Shown here: in pieces, positions 45,910-57,182 of the stretch
Numbering within the stretch: position 1 is the stretch's first letter
How the letters are laid out: the number at the start of each line of letters is the position of its first letter
Origin: Sarocladium kiliense
Lineage: Eukaryota; Ascomycota; Sordariomycetes; Hypocreales; Sarocladiaceae
Direction of reading: 5' to 3'
NCBI GenBank assembly: GCA_030734395.1
Contig: JAUZTG010000029.1
Span: 2,666,001-2,730,000, forward strand
Length of the DNA: 64,000 bases
Notes under the pieces: model-generated
Told to the model about the DNA's origin: nothing
What the model saw: the letters and a program-made list of their open reading frames with translations, nothing else
Database searches by the model: none
Made by a program: the position numbers and the translations under genes

Positions 45910-46569
45910 ATGATTCCCAGTCTCATCCTACTCGCCTTTGCTGGGGTCGGCTCTGCGGCTGGCACTGTGGCCCTCAAGGGCTTCAGGGGCCAGGCATCCT
46001 ACGCAAACACAACACTGGTACGGCGGCAGTCCTGTCCATCTGGTCAAACCACCTGCGATCTCAACTACTGTATCGAAGACGATGCCTCGTGCTGTTTCGA
46101 CGGCAATGGTGCGTCCTGCGGACCCGGTGATCGCTGCGTCACCGGAGGCTGCTGTCCCATCGGCGAAATATGCACGGGCGAGGCCGAATGCGATTCCGGA
46201 CAGACACTCTGCGGAACTTTCTGCATTTCTGACGACGACGAATGTTGCGATGACGACAAAGGCTTCTTTTGCACTGCTGGAGATTCTTGCTCGAGCGATG
46301 GACTTTGCGAAGTAGGCACTGGAGGCTCTGGCGGTAGCAACAGCAGCGACGACAGCAACAGCAACAGCAGCGACGACAGCGACAATAGCAGCGCTGATGA
46401 CGATAATACTTCCAGGCTCTGCTCACGCAGCCCCAAGAAAGGAGGCAGCGTCGATATCAACTCGGATGGCGGCGGTGATGACGGTTGCGACGAACCAGAC
46501 GGTGCTGGTGTTCTGAATATCCCGTACATGCTCATTGGTCTTTTCGCTTTCATGCAAATCTTTGTTTGA
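45910..46569 (+). CDS. GPI-anchor-type cysteine-rich surface protein
   Basis: Single exon of 219 aa from the ATG at 45910, chosen because it opens a signal peptide (MIPSLILLAFAGVGSAAG). Residues 42-138 hold about 20 cysteines in repeated C-x(4-5)-C, CC and GGCC patterns (DASCCFDGNGASCGPGDRC, GGCCPIGEIC, DECCDDD), similar in style to granulin-like fungal surface domains. A Ser/Asn/Asp-rich linker follows. The C-terminus is a hydrophobic tail (IPYMLIGLFAFMQIFV) after a small-residue region, as in GPI-anchored proteins. The role is likely in the cell wall or on the surface; no specific function can be assigned. Confidence 0.78.
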   Translation: MIPSLILLAFAGVGSAAGTVALKGFRGQASYANTTLVRRQSCPSGQTTCDLNYCIEDDASCCFDGNGASCGPGDRCVTGGCCPIGEICTGEAECDSGQTLCGTFCISDDDECCDDDKGFFCTAGDSCSSDGLCEVGTGGSGGSNSSDDSNSNSSDDSDNSSADDDNTSRLCSRSPKKGGSVDINSDGGGDDGCDEPDGAGVLNIPYMLIGLFAFMQIFV

Positions 46570-47325
46570 GCGAGCCTTCCTATCTTTCTTATTATTTACT
46601 TTTCCAAAGTCTTGTGTTCCTCATCTATTTATTCGACAATGTGGGTACATGATAAGGGAGGGGTTCTTCATGTCTACTGGCAGATGCTACCAGAGGGCGG
46701 ATCTGAAAATTTGTGTGTAATTTCGAAGGGAATGAGAAGAGATTTCAATCTCTGAGCGGGCCTAGCTACTTATAATGACCTCAAGATAAATTGAGAAGCT
46801 TCTGTCTCAGTGAATCATTGCGTACAGGGGGCTTGGAAAGTCTAATTTCATCGTCCTCCCAATCTCTACCTGCATCATGTGAAACCGTGGGCGGCGTCCG
46901 AATCATGGACTTATTAAATAACAAGAAATTCCCCAAAGACCATTTCAAATGCTCTCGTTGGGGGTCCAGACAGATATGAGCTCACCGACTTCCTCGGGCA
47001 GAGAATCTTCAGCAACCTTCTATCGCTCGCGGGCTGTCGGGTGGAAGTCGGAGGCTCGGAGTGGGTGACGAGGCGCGACAGAAGGCCCGGTATCATAGCG
47101 TTTCCGCCTGACATTACCCGGGTGAGGATTTCTCGCTAGAACTATTAAGCGGCTTCGATCCGCAACCGTTAATTGTTGATAGTAGAGCTAACGCTTGGGG
47201 CTGAAGACTACGAGTAAGAAGGCTTGATAACCACCCTCAAGCATTATTGATACATGACGTCGACTTACAGGTCCTTACGGTCAAGCTTTCTCAAATATTC
47301 TAGAGATGGGAATCCGCATGGTTTG
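46570..47325. other. intergenic, converging 3' ends
   Basis: This is the 3' flank of the surface protein (+) and the cupin gene (-). No supported gene. Confidence 0.55.
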
Positions 47326-48065
47326 CTATAGTTTTGCTAGAATACGATGCTGCCAGATCCGTGTAAGTGGTCCCTTGCTCCCAAACACAGGGTCGGCATA
47401 CGGCATAGCGACGTTCTCAATCTCCTCCGAGAAGCCTTTCGGGTCCTTTCGGCCAGTCTCATTCCTCCAACGTGGACAGTTCTATCAACGGAATGGAATT
47501 AGCACATGGATACAGAAGCAACATAAACCTGAACATGGAGAGGAGCGATACCTTGGGGTAGACTCCGATGTAACGATAATCTGGTGAGCTCTCTATGGAA
47601 GAGTGAGCTGTTCCAGCTGGCAGTACTATGACATCGCCAGTCTTTACAGAGACTGTTTGGCCCTTTCCATCCTTGATCTGTCCAATGAGCAACGTAGATG
47701 ATCCTTGGAATATGCCTGGTCCATCTGTTTCAGCCGCGGCGTGCTATGGCAAGGAAACACATTCTTATGAGAGCGGTATGTAGCGACTCACCATAGCACT
47801 CATGAGTGTTAGGGTGGAAATGTCTTATTGCTATATGCCCCCAAGTTCCCTGGTACGCCATAACTATTAGCTCGATCACTCAAGATTTGGAGACTCAATT
47901 TGCAGCACGGACCCTATGTTCCCACTCATGCGCGGTCAGGAAGACCTTGGCGCTTTCCTCATCACGGGGGAAGGGCAACACATCCTGGTAGTGTAAGACT
48001 GGTAGCCGACTGTTGGGTGCATCGCGAGTTGGCGGCAGAAAGTAACAGTGGACGGCTTCCGACAT
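47326..48065 (-). CDS. cupin-fold protein (YjlB-like)
   Basis: Four exons, 48065..47913, 47849..47792, 47724..47552 and 47481..47326, encode 179 aa. The exons join LTAHEWEHR-GTWGHIAIRHFHPNTHECY-DGPGIFQGSSTLL. The cupin metal-binding residues appear as HFHPNTHE in motif 1 and GDVIVLPAGTAHSS in motif 2. The C-terminal NCPRWRNETGRKDPKG and YADPVFG match the small cupin group of Bacillus YjlB, whose function is not established. Cupins are often metal-dependent dioxygenases, isomerases or sugar-binding proteins. The gene shares a promoter region and a CGG-N8-CCG element with the MFS gene next door, placing it in the catabolic cluster. Confidence 0.8.
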
Positions 48066-48626
48066 GGTAATAGGTCCAAGTGTGAGCTTATCTGAGCAGC
48101 TGAAAGCAAGGCCAAAGAACTTGGTGATCCCGGCAAGGTTCGAGACAAATACCCCTACTCGTAGTCTTCTTGTAAAGACCGGTTTAGAATCATGTCTCAC
48201 GCTATCGAACATGGTAGGCGTCGCGTCCGGATCCTCAACACGGAAGGCGGTCCGGATCCGGGCCACCCATCACAGCAGTTGTCTGTCCGTATCTTCTTCC
48301 TATCTCCCATAGACGAAATAGCTGACACGCTATTGCGCGCCGCTATCTTCGCAGCCCACTTTAGTGCTATCTTTGCGGGGTACAACCAAGCTAATGTATC
48401 TTTCCCCAGATTCACCTGGATTTGCGGCAGCTCGGCTTGATAGGGATCCAAGGGACAGCAACCCATTGGTCATGCTTATAAAGTCGTTGACATTGCACAG
48501 GAAGATCCTGTCTTCTGGCGCAGATCGTCTACATCCAGTGACTGTACTCTTTCTTTTGCCCAGAATTTCAAGACACCTTCCTCTACGCTCGTACGGTCTT
48601 CCAGGACAGTGTGTGTGCAAACCGCC
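48066..48626. promoter_or_regulatory. divergent promoter region (cupin / MFS carrier)
   Basis: About 560 bp lies between two divergent start codons. It carries the cluster element at 48241-48254. Overlapping frames here have no coding features. Confidence 0.6.
48241..48254 (-). promoter_or_regulatory. candidate cluster-specific zinc-cluster binding site, copy 1
   Basis: Read on the minus strand the site is CGGACCGCCTTCCG, that is CGG-N8-CCG. It differs by one base from the 14 bases that open the copy at 55446. It lies 176 bp before the cupin ATG and 373 bp before the MFS ATG. Confidence 0.5.
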
Positions 48627-50485
48627 ATGGCCGACTCTGGTGATAACAATACTCCTCAGGAGAGTGGCCTCAGCATCGACGAAAAAAAGCCTTCCGACAT
48701 CGATCAGATACAGAGCCATGCAGAAGGCTCCATGTTTACGATCCAGGTCGGCAAAGACAACTTAGCACGTGTGGATGAAGCCATTGAATCGATTGGCTGG
48801 GGAAAATATCACTGGCAACTGGCTGTGACATGCAGCTTCGGATTCCTTGTTGACCAGGTAGCTCTATCGTTGAAGCTCGTATGAACCGTCCGCTGACTCT
48901 GGGCTTGACTTAGTCGCTTCTGGTTGCCATTAGCTTGGTGACGCCCTCGGCATCTCTGGAGTTCGGTCCAAAGTACGCAACGCTTCTGCCGGCCTCGGAG
49001 TACGCTGGTCTTCTCGTTGGCGCCATTGTTCTAGGCCTACTTGCGGATAACTTTGGAAGACGTCTGGTCTGGCAATTGAGCATCTTCGGTGTCTCCATCT
49101 TTGCTATGATCGCAGCCAGTTCACCCAGCTGGGCCCTCCTCAATTTCTGGGTAGCCGTGGCGTCTTTCTTCGCGGGTGGCAACCGTAAGTGATCTGCATC
49201 GCTGATAGCGAATCCTTTGATCATCTGACTGACCATGTTAGTCGCCATTGATCTCGCTGTCCTTGCAGAAAGCATTCCCCGATCTTGGACCTTCATGTTA
49301 TCCGGCCTGGCATGTGTCTGGGGAATGGGCAATACTTACGCTGGGATGGTTGGTGCGTTTCCCAGGCTCTTCAGCTCTTATAAGGCTGATCTATGTCCTT
49401 GGTGGTATCACTGACTCAAAGAGAATAGCGTGGCCTCTACTCACAAATCTTGGTTGTCCAGCTGGGTCTACGCCTGAGAATTGCAGCAAGTCGCAGAACA
49501 TGGGATGGCGGTATCTCTACATCATTCTCGGAGGTACATGCCTGATCTTATCAATCATTCGCACCTTCGTTCTTCGTTCCAAGGAATCTCCTCGATGGCT
49601 CATGAGCACTGGAGAGGTCCAGGCCGCAGTGGATGTTCTCAACGCCATCAGTGCCGCCAATAAGTCGGACTATACCGCGACTGTGAGCGACTTTACGGCG
49701 TCCACACAGACCCTGCAGCAGACGAAGTCCCTGCGGGAGAACCTGCATAGGATGAAAAGACTCTTCAAGGGCCCGAAGCAAGCGCGCTTGATGATTTGTC
49801 TGATCCTCATATGGATGCTTGTCGGAATAGCGTAAGTGGCATTTTCCCAAGCCTGCATCTTGAGGTTCATCTGCTGAAAGGACTCATCTCCAGTTATCCT
49901 CTCTACATCGTCTTCTTGCCATATTACCTCGCAGAAAACGGAGCTGCACTTGGTAACACGAGCAACTATATCACGTATCGCGACTTCGCTGTTTCCTCGG
50001 TAGTCGGCATCTTAGGTCCTGCTTTGGCTATGTGGATGGTAGCTTCGAGGCTCCGCTCTCGGATCTCTATCATCATTTCAGCTGCCGCTTGCGTCGCATT
50101 TGGAGGTGCCTTTACGACAGTTAAGAGCGAAGTCCAGAATCTCACCTTTTCATCTCTTAACGGGTTCTGGTTGAACGCGCTTTACGCTATCATTTACGGG
50201 TAAGTCTCCAACTCATTCGCGGCTTCAGACGGGACCAGACGACTCAGACTCGCTGGCATTAGATATACTCCTCAAGTCCTGGACGTTGACAACCGGGGCC
50301 TCGGTGCCGGACTCTTGATGGCTTTGGGTAGACTTTCGTCTCTCAGCGCTCCATTCATTGCGACGTTTGCAGACGTCACATCGTCAGCCCCGATTTGGGT
50401 GTCCTGCGGCTGCTATGCCGCTATCGGGCTGACAGCATTGGCACTGCCCTTCGACACGACTTCTTACAGCCGTAAGTCTAAGTAA
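48627..50485 (+). CDS. MFS transporter (sugar/organic-ion porter type)
   Basis: Six exons, 48627..48857, 48914..49184, 49242..49352, 49429..49831, 49894..50199 and 50263..50485, encode 514 aa. A ~60-residue cytoplasmic N-terminus (GKDNLARVDEAIESIGWGKYHWQL) leads to the first membrane helix. The ASEYAGLLVGAIVLGLLADNFGRR block is the signature loop between helices 2 and 3 of the SP/SVOP-type MFS. RSKESPRWLMSTG after helix 6 is the second signature. About 12 hydrophobic segments are present. The form resembles fungal organic-ion/quaternary-amine-like and phosphate-type porters; substrate is unknown. Its position suggests import of the compound degraded by the neighbouring oxygenases. Confidence 0.85.
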
Positions 50486-50983
50486 GTTCATCGCGAGAGA
50501 CCTCCGGTAAAGGGTGTCACTCCGAGTTAGTAGCAAGGAGAAGAAAGTCAGTACCAGGAGCGCCAGCGTGGCACAAACGTTGGGGGCGATCCTCGCCAAT
50601 ATCTCGTCATGTGCCGTTGAAAGAACGCTGAAAGACGCTTTCTTTGTATCTGTCAAGCTTTAGTAGTTCTTTTCCCTTCACGATCATTAGTCATTACTTT
50701 TCCTCTACTCTTCTTTAGTGCCGCTATATAAGTTCAAGTCCCCAAGGGTCAAAATCATTATTTAGTTCCTTATCTACTTGGAATGTGAGGGTTTGCGGAA
50801 AACAGAATACAAAGAAGACATCCCCTGACATATTTACTAAGTTTCTTGGTGAATGATCATGCTATATACAGTATGACAAGCCTCAAACCTTTGTAGCAAG
50901 TAGTTTAGAGCGGGCGACTGGATAACGCAAGTTTATTTACCCTCTATCTGGGAAGCCACTGCTCCTGAAAGTACGAAGCTATG
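50486..50983. other. intergenic, converging 3' ends
   Basis: This is the 3' flank between the MFS carrier (+) and the flavin monooxygenase (-). No gene or repeat is supported. Confidence 0.6.
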
Positions 50984-53214
50984 TCACACCGGAACTGTAA
51001 CCTCTGGCGTAATTTCTCGCAGCTTGGTTTCCTCCTTGACGCCGTTGCTAAGAAAAGCCTTCTTGGTCATCCTATTCAATAACGGTGTCTGGCCCCTGCT
51101 CTCAACATCATCAAGACTAGGCTTCTCAACCTGGTCCGGGTTATCGATCCTAGGCAGATACCTCTCGGGCAATGGTGTTCCTTTCCACAAATAGTAGCTC
51201 TTGTCAGACTCTGGGTGGGCAACTGTGTTTGCCGTAAAGAGCCATTCCCGTTCCTGGAGACCAAGAACATCAAGCTCAGGCTTCTCAACCCAGGACTGGC
51301 CAAGGTTCCAGTAAGCATAGCGATTGCCCTTGTACTTCCAAACATAATCTTCCCAGCGCCCTTCGGTGAGTACTTGGAGGTAATGAAGGGAGCTGCCTGG
51401 CCAGACAGCAGTGACTTTGCCGTTAGGGCCGCTCTTATCTAAATAGGGTCAGCCTAATGTACCGGTTGAAGCGGCTATTGGCCACGACTCATTAACTTAC
51501 ACCAGCTACGACAAGTCCCAGACCAGACAAGATCTTTCATCACGTTTTGCGTATGTTCGTTGAAGTCAGCCTGGGCTTCGGGTCGCACATCGAACGACTC
51601 GACACACTCCCGAATAACCTTGCGCAGGACCCTGATGAAGTAATCAGCAGTCCCCTCAAGTGATCCTGTGAATGACATCAGTTGATGTGAACAGCTGTTA
51701 TGGGGAACGGCGGTGACTAACCCATCACGCTGCCGTTTGCGATCGGCGTGTTGGGTCCCAGGAATGTCATGTAATTCGGAAAGCCGGAGACACCAGTACC
51801 CATGTACGAGGTTGCCTCGGTTCTCCATAGGTCTTGGAGGTTGACATTGTCAAGCCCAATTATAGGGAAGCGAGGTGTGAAAGAGGTATTGAACCCTGTG
51901 GCCGCGATAAGGATGTCGGCTTCGTGAAGTTTGGTCCCCACGATGACTCCTTGGTCCGTAACTTCACTGATGGGATCAAAGACTGGCTCCACGTTGGGTT
52001 TCTGCAAACTAGACAGCCATGCCTCGCCCGGACTGATTCGGCGGCAACCGGCTTCAAAGTTCGGAATGAGTTTCTGCTGCAGAGCCTCGTCTTTGATCAA
52101 TGTCTTCATCCTCGCCTCCAGTTGTGCACGGGTGTTGCGTTGCTCGTCGCTGTCCTTCATGAACATAGGATAGGCACCGTTGAACTGCTCCTCGATCCCC
52201 TTTCTCATCTTGAGATAGGCTTCTTCGTTCCACTTGAAGCTCTGTTTCTCCTCCTCGCTGTAAATGTGGGTAGCGTCAATGCCAGGAGCAAGGCCAACAG
52301 GAGGTGAGATCCATGAAGGTGTCCGAATATAGACTTGTATCTTCTCCGCGATCGGTTGAATCTTGGGTAGCATTTGGATAGCACTTGCCCCAGCGCCAAT
52401 TACAGCAACTCTTTTACCTTGCAGACTGACCGTGCTATCCCAAGCAGCAGAGTGGAGGAGGTGACCACCAAAAGAGGACAGTCCTTTGATAGCTGGCATC
52501 TGCGCATCGTTCAAGATGCCGCTCCCGTTGATGAGGACCTCTGATTCCACTGTCTTGCCGCCCTCTATATCGACTGTCCATGTTGCAGTTGCTGCTGACC
52601 ACCGCGCTGATGTGACCCGACTATTGAACGAGATGTAGCGTTCGAGATCATGATAAGCTGCAACGCCCTTGAGGTAGGCCTGAATCTCTGCAGCAGGGGC
52701 GTAGCTAGAAATCGGTACTTGTCAGTTCACTTCAGAGGTTCAAGCCACTGCTCGAGTCAGGAGGTCTTGGGCTTACAAGCTTGACCAATGGGGATTGGGA
52801 CAGAATGAGTATTGATACGAGTGCGCTGGGACATCGCAAGCGCAGCCTATCTGGGTCAGTCGTCTAATTTGGAATCCTTCACCGAAAGATAAGGGCATAC
52901 TGACCTGGATATCTGTTCTCAAACCAGGTTCCTCCCAGTTCCTGAGACTTTTCGAAGATCCGAAACTCAACCTGCTCGCCGAGGTGTTTGCGGAGCTTGT
53001 AAGCTGGAAGTAGTAATTGCGTTAGTGATACAAACAAACACGTTCGCCTTCTCATTCAGTCCTTTTCTTACATATCAAGATACCGGAGAATCTGCACAAT
53101 GGTTTGTTTAGTCTTAAGAGTGCCCACTATCAAAGCCAGCCTTTGAACTCACCCAGCACCAATGATCGTGCAGCGTAGCCGCCTTGCACTAGGTGAAGTT
53201 TGTTCGTTGCTCAT
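50984..53214 (-). CDS. Baeyer-Villiger-type flavin monooxygenase
   Basis: Seven exons, 53214..53153, 53091..53072, 53003..52905, 52846..52777, 52704..51722, 51665..51501 and 51438..50984, encode 617 aa. Exon 2 is only 20 nt and completes the FAD fingerprint GAGFSG (residues 19-24). RIFEKSQELGGTWFENRYPGCACDVPAHSYQYSF is typical of the family. The Baeyer-Villiger fingerprint F-x-G-x3-H-x3-W is present as FGGHLLHSAAW, followed by the NADPH Rossmann motif VAVIGAGASAIQ. These enzymes insert oxygen next to a ketone to make esters or lactones, or oxidise heteroatoms (N, S), using NADPH and O2. A binding-site-like element lies 127 bp upstream. Confidence 0.92.
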
Positions 53215-53856
53215 ATTTCTTTGTTCTGCTTGCAGGCAATACAATCGAATTCATCTTGATGAGACTTTACAGACGCCCCTTAGTAGTTCATCTATACCGT
53301 CTAGAGCCACTGAGGCACTAAGATGGAAGGGTCATGCACCCGGTCCGCTTCCGGCCGGTCTTGGGACGATAACCGACCCGAGAGCGTGAAAGTGGCTAGC
53401 TGTGCTAAATCTGTGGAAATCCGGGAGGCCGGCGATGCCGAGCGACTACTGGCTTATCTATGATGACTCGTGTGACCTTCAATCATCCACTCAAGCCGCG
53501 CACGGGACTGCCTATCAGTGATACGATCCGATGTTCGGTCTCGACTGCACCTTGCACTCTCTACAACACGCTTGTCTGTCTCAACATACTCTCCCAGCCT
53601 GGTGTCTTGGGTTTCGTGTTGCAGCGCAGCCTCTCATTTACGCTGGCATACAAGTCTGGCTCGGACTGCATCCTCTGAACTATTGACAATGGTATGATCA
53701 AAGCCGAGTGATCCCAGAGGTGTCAAGCTTTAGAACAAAGTCACTGAAAGGAATATCATGAGTACTCGATATTGTTGTACGACAGATGTGCGTTTTTTCG
53801 TCAGTAGACATAGGATTCTAAGCTTTAGGGGTGTCTAAACTATATGCGACCAACTT
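53215..53856. promoter_or_regulatory. promoter region of the flavin monooxygenase
   Basis: This lies between the monooxygenase ATG and the 3' end of the FAD oxidase on the same strand. It contains the cluster element at 53341-53354. No coding feature is supported. Confidence 0.55.
53341..53354 (+). promoter_or_regulatory. candidate cluster-specific zinc-cluster binding site, copy 2
   Basis: CGGTCCGCTTCCGG, that is CGG-N7-CCG, is identical to copy 3 except for one missing C in the spacer. It sits 127 bp before the monooxygenase start codon. The shorter spacer may weaken or alter binding. Confidence 0.5.
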
Positions 53857-55206
53857 CTACAGCTTTGACATTTCATGGTCGGTTAAAACCCGCAGCTTTG
53901 GTCCAGCACGGCTCCCATCTCCTCCCTTCAGCATTGTAGATATCGAAGACGGCGATCTCAAGCGCCATTTATGGCGAAGATCGTGCGCGGCTGTGTTTTC
54001 GTAGCAGTCGGCGACGTAGCGACCAAGGACTGGAAGGAACTTGAAGGCACTGGTGATAAAAAACAGTCAGTCCTATTCTGTACGATCAGCAATTGGGACA
54101 AAGACTTACTGTCCTGCTCCCCCTGTTGCAAAGAACAGCCCTTCGACAGACGGGTGGTGGTCTACCACGAAATCGCCTTCTGGGGTATCAGAGTACCAGC
54201 ACAGGCGGACGTTCAACCACTTGTGCTCTGCAAACTGAGGCACAAGTGCACGGAGGCCTTCCCGAAGACCAGCCTCGGCATCTTCCGGTAGCCATGAGTT
54301 TTGAATACCATTGGAATCACGTTTCGGTGAGGAAATAGGCCGTCCCCCACCCTCAGCTGGAAGAGCTGTCGCGTAGCCATATCCATGCCGGGCAACTTTC
54401 AGGACATTTGTGCCCGGATATGGGGGAAAGACAAAGATTCCAGTGCTGAGGTTGATAATAACAGGCATGTTCCTGATAGTGTCCGCCTCTTCGGGTGTAA
54501 GCTGGATGAAGCCCACAGGCTGCCCAGAGGCAGTAGATGCGTGATCGACCTGGACGAGGCGATTCGTCCAGGCGCCAGTTGCGAGGATAACCTGATCGGC
54601 GAAAATCGGGCCTCCCTCAGCCACGTTCACACCAACCACACGGCGCGAATCGTATTTGAGAGAAAGGACTCTCCCACGAGGTCCTGTAATGAAAGAGATG
54701 CCCATCAAGTCGCACTGTTTGCTGAGTTGGCGGATCGCCTGTTCTGCATCTGCCCACCCGCCCTCTTGATTCACGTAACCCTGGCATCCAGAAAGCTCAG
54801 CCTGAACATCAGGATATATTGATCTGATGGCCTCTGCATTGTCAAAGACATTGCTTGGGTTTCCCTTGGCTTCGTTGACTTCCTTAATCTTCTCGAGATA
54901 GGGGTGTCCAGCCTGTCCGGCTAAGATAACGAATCCCGGTGAATGATAGTGATCCTTGTATTCGGTGCTCCAACCCTTTTGGGCTTCGATAGCCATTTTA
55001 GAGTAAAGTTCATCAGCGTAATCAACGCGAATCACTCGTGAAATATCGACGCTGCTGCCATCCACCACAGGTGGCTGGTATCGATCAAGAACAGTGACAT
55101 GTTGATACCCACGCTTCCTGAGTTCGAGGGCAGTAGTGAGACCAAAAACTCCTGCGCCGACAATGAGAATTGTCTTGTCTTTTGCGACAGGGTTTCTAGA
55201 AGTCAT
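53857..55206 (-). CDS. peroxisomal FAD amine oxidase (sarcosine oxidase / saccharopine oxidase family)
   Basis: Exons 55206..54110 and 54049..53857 encode 429 aa; splicing (gtaagt..tcaccag) gives FATGGAGHAFKFLPVLGRYVAD, the conserved C-terminal FAD region. The N-terminal FAD motif is ILIVGAGVFGLTTALELRKRGY, followed by SSVDISRVIRVDYAD. The chain ends in Ser-Lys-Leu, a perfect type 1 peroxisomal targeting signal, as found in fungal sarcosine and fructosyl-amino-acid oxidases that release hydrogen peroxide beside catalase. The family oxidises secondary or N-methyl amines. I start at the ATG at 55206; a frame upstream to 55296 looks like leader. It is divergent from the Rieske gene across a 551-bp promoter carrying the cluster element. 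Confidence 0.9.
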
Positions 55207-55757
55207 GGCGTCTTGTGATACGAATGAAGTTGGAGATAGAGGTGCTGGGTATTGTTGGGGATTCCGGCTGAACTGGTTCGAGGTGTGATAATGCAATGCC
55301 TAGTAAGTCGGAGACACATAGATATGCTATCTCCCATCGGAAAATGAGCTCAATAGCCTTTTCCTTCACGAGAGTTGGAAAGCCGGGTTGCACCGCAACA
55401 GGGACAGGGCGAGATCATGAGTTAGAGGCGGGTGGGTACGGAGGACGGTCCGCCTTCCGGGCCCATCTCGGATCGCGAACCGTGCCTGCCATCAGGTCGC
55501 CATGGTTGCCCTGCTTGTCGGTAGGAGGAGGCTTCGGGAGTAGCTTATCACTTCTTGCGCAGCTGCCTTGCCGGTTGACCACCGTACATTCATATAAGCA
55601 CTGATGTACAAATTCGTGGCGGCGTTATAGCACACCTATCCATCTATACTTCAGCATATCTCCGTGTTTCCCGTTTTACCAAGTCTTACACTTAGGAAAT
55701 TATTGCCGTCGCAAACCTATTCCTTTTTCCCTATTGTTCAATTCACAGTGGTCAGAG
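55207..55757. promoter_or_regulatory. divergent promoter region (FAD oxidase / Rieske oxygenase)
   Basis: This compact intergenic region lies between two divergent start codons and carries the cluster element at 55446-55460, roughly midway between them. This geometry suggests joint control of the two enzymes. Confidence 0.6.
55446..55460 (+). promoter_or_regulatory. candidate cluster-specific zinc-cluster binding site, copy 3
   Basis: CGGTCCGCCTTCCGG, that is CGG-N8-CCG. It lies 240 bp before the FAD-oxidase ATG and about 300 bp before the Rieske ATG. Confidence 0.5.
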
Positions 55758-57182
55758 ATGGTCTCATGGTTTAGTTTCGGGAACGGCGCCAGCGCAAAGT
55801 CCGATCGCCCAAGATCCACCAAAGCGCTGCCAGCATCATGGTATTCCTCCAAGTTGATGTATGAGCTGGAGAGACGAGCAATATTCTCTAAGAAATGGAT
55901 CCTTGTCACTCATCAGAATCGCCTCGTTGAAACGGGCGACTTTTTGAGAATCACGGAAGCAGGAATCACCTTTTTTCTCATCAAAGACCGCCAAGGCACA
56001 ATCAGAGCTCATCATAACGTGTGCCGCCACAGAGCATATCCCTTGGTCGAGAAAGCCGCAGGCACTGTCTCTGTACTAGCTTGCAAATATCATGGTCAGA
56101 ATCATTCCGCATGTCCGAGCTAGAGCTTCAGATGCGCTGACAGGTTCTGCCATAGGTTGGTCTTACGGGTTCGATGGCAAGCTGGCCAAAGCGCCGAAAT
56201 ACCAGGAGCTCGAAGACTTTGATAAGACTTCAAATGGACTCTTCAAGGTTCACGTTCATATTGACAAACTGGGATTCGTATGGGTGAATCTGGCAAGTGA
56301 CGAGCCAATACCGTGGGAGGACGACTTTGGCGGAGTCGATGAGCAGCCTCGCTTACAAGGTTTCCCTATGGACGAGTATCAATTCGACCATGAATGGGGC
56401 ATGATGGGTGATTATAATTGGAAGACTCTGGCTGACAACTATAACGAGGTATGTGCTATTGTTCTCTCCCCAGCTACTGCAATTCAATGCGAATTTCTCA
56501 AGTTGAGTCTCTGTCTAACATAGAGCTAGTGTTACCACTGCCCAACTGGCCACCCAGCACTCAACGGGTTAACTGATCTTTCTAAATACTGGGTTGAAAC
56601 CGCCGGCGGTCATATCCAGCACTTCAACGTGGACCGACCCAACACCGAAGGCATGGGCATCTATAGTACTTTCTACTACCCTAACGCCTCGATGACGATC
56701 TCGTAGGCTTCTACCCAGGCTCTGTCGATGCGCAATCCGTGGGCTAATATGATATATACAGACCAGTCTTCTTCTATATTATGCGATGTGTACCCGTCTC
56801 TGCGAGTCAGACGAAGATGGAGTATGAGGTCTATCGGCACAAGGACGCCAGCGACGAGAGTTTCAACGATATCTGGAACACCTTCAAGCAAGTCTTGACA
56901 GAGGACAAAGATTTATGTAACGCAGCACAGAAGAACTTGAATGGGGGCATCTTCCTCAACGGTGAACTCCATCCTCGCGTCGAGAAAGGCCCGCTGTTCT
57001 TCCAAGGGTTATCTAGGACGCTGGTGATGGATCATCGAGAGGAGGAAGAGGCTCTGGGACGCGAGATTTGGCCTGCCAGACCAAAGCATAGTCGGTCAGA
57101 TCAGACCAAGGTCGACGAAGGCTTTTGCGAAAGTTTAGAAGGTGGTAGCTGTGCAGCCGAGGCTCCGGAACTCGAGTGGTGA
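55758..57182 (+). CDS. Rieske non-heme iron oxygenase, quaternary-amine/choline-monooxygenase type
   Basis: Exons 55758..56094, 56156..56448, 56530..56702 and 56762..57182 encode 407 aa. The Rieske [2Fe-2S] ligands are Cys89-x-His91 (CRHRAYP) and Cys109-x2-His112 (CKYHG). The mononuclear iron site is NYNECYHCPTGH, with His213 and His218. The bridging residue preceding them is Glu210, not the Asp of ring-hydroxylating dioxygenases. Glu at this place is known from carnitine monooxygenase CntA and related betaine demethylases. The C-terminal catalytic half has NASMTISPVFFYIMRCVPVSA. The family hydroxylates or N-demethylates choline, glycine betaine, carnitine or stachydrine. It needs a reductase, and none is encoded next to it. 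The SKL-tailed N-methyl-amine-type oxidase across the promoter could act on the demethylated product. Confidence 0.9.

Noticed and set aside
55700..56030. Antisense frames over the Rieske N-terminus
   Set aside because: Mirror frames of a well-supported gene with metal-binding motifs on the plus strand.
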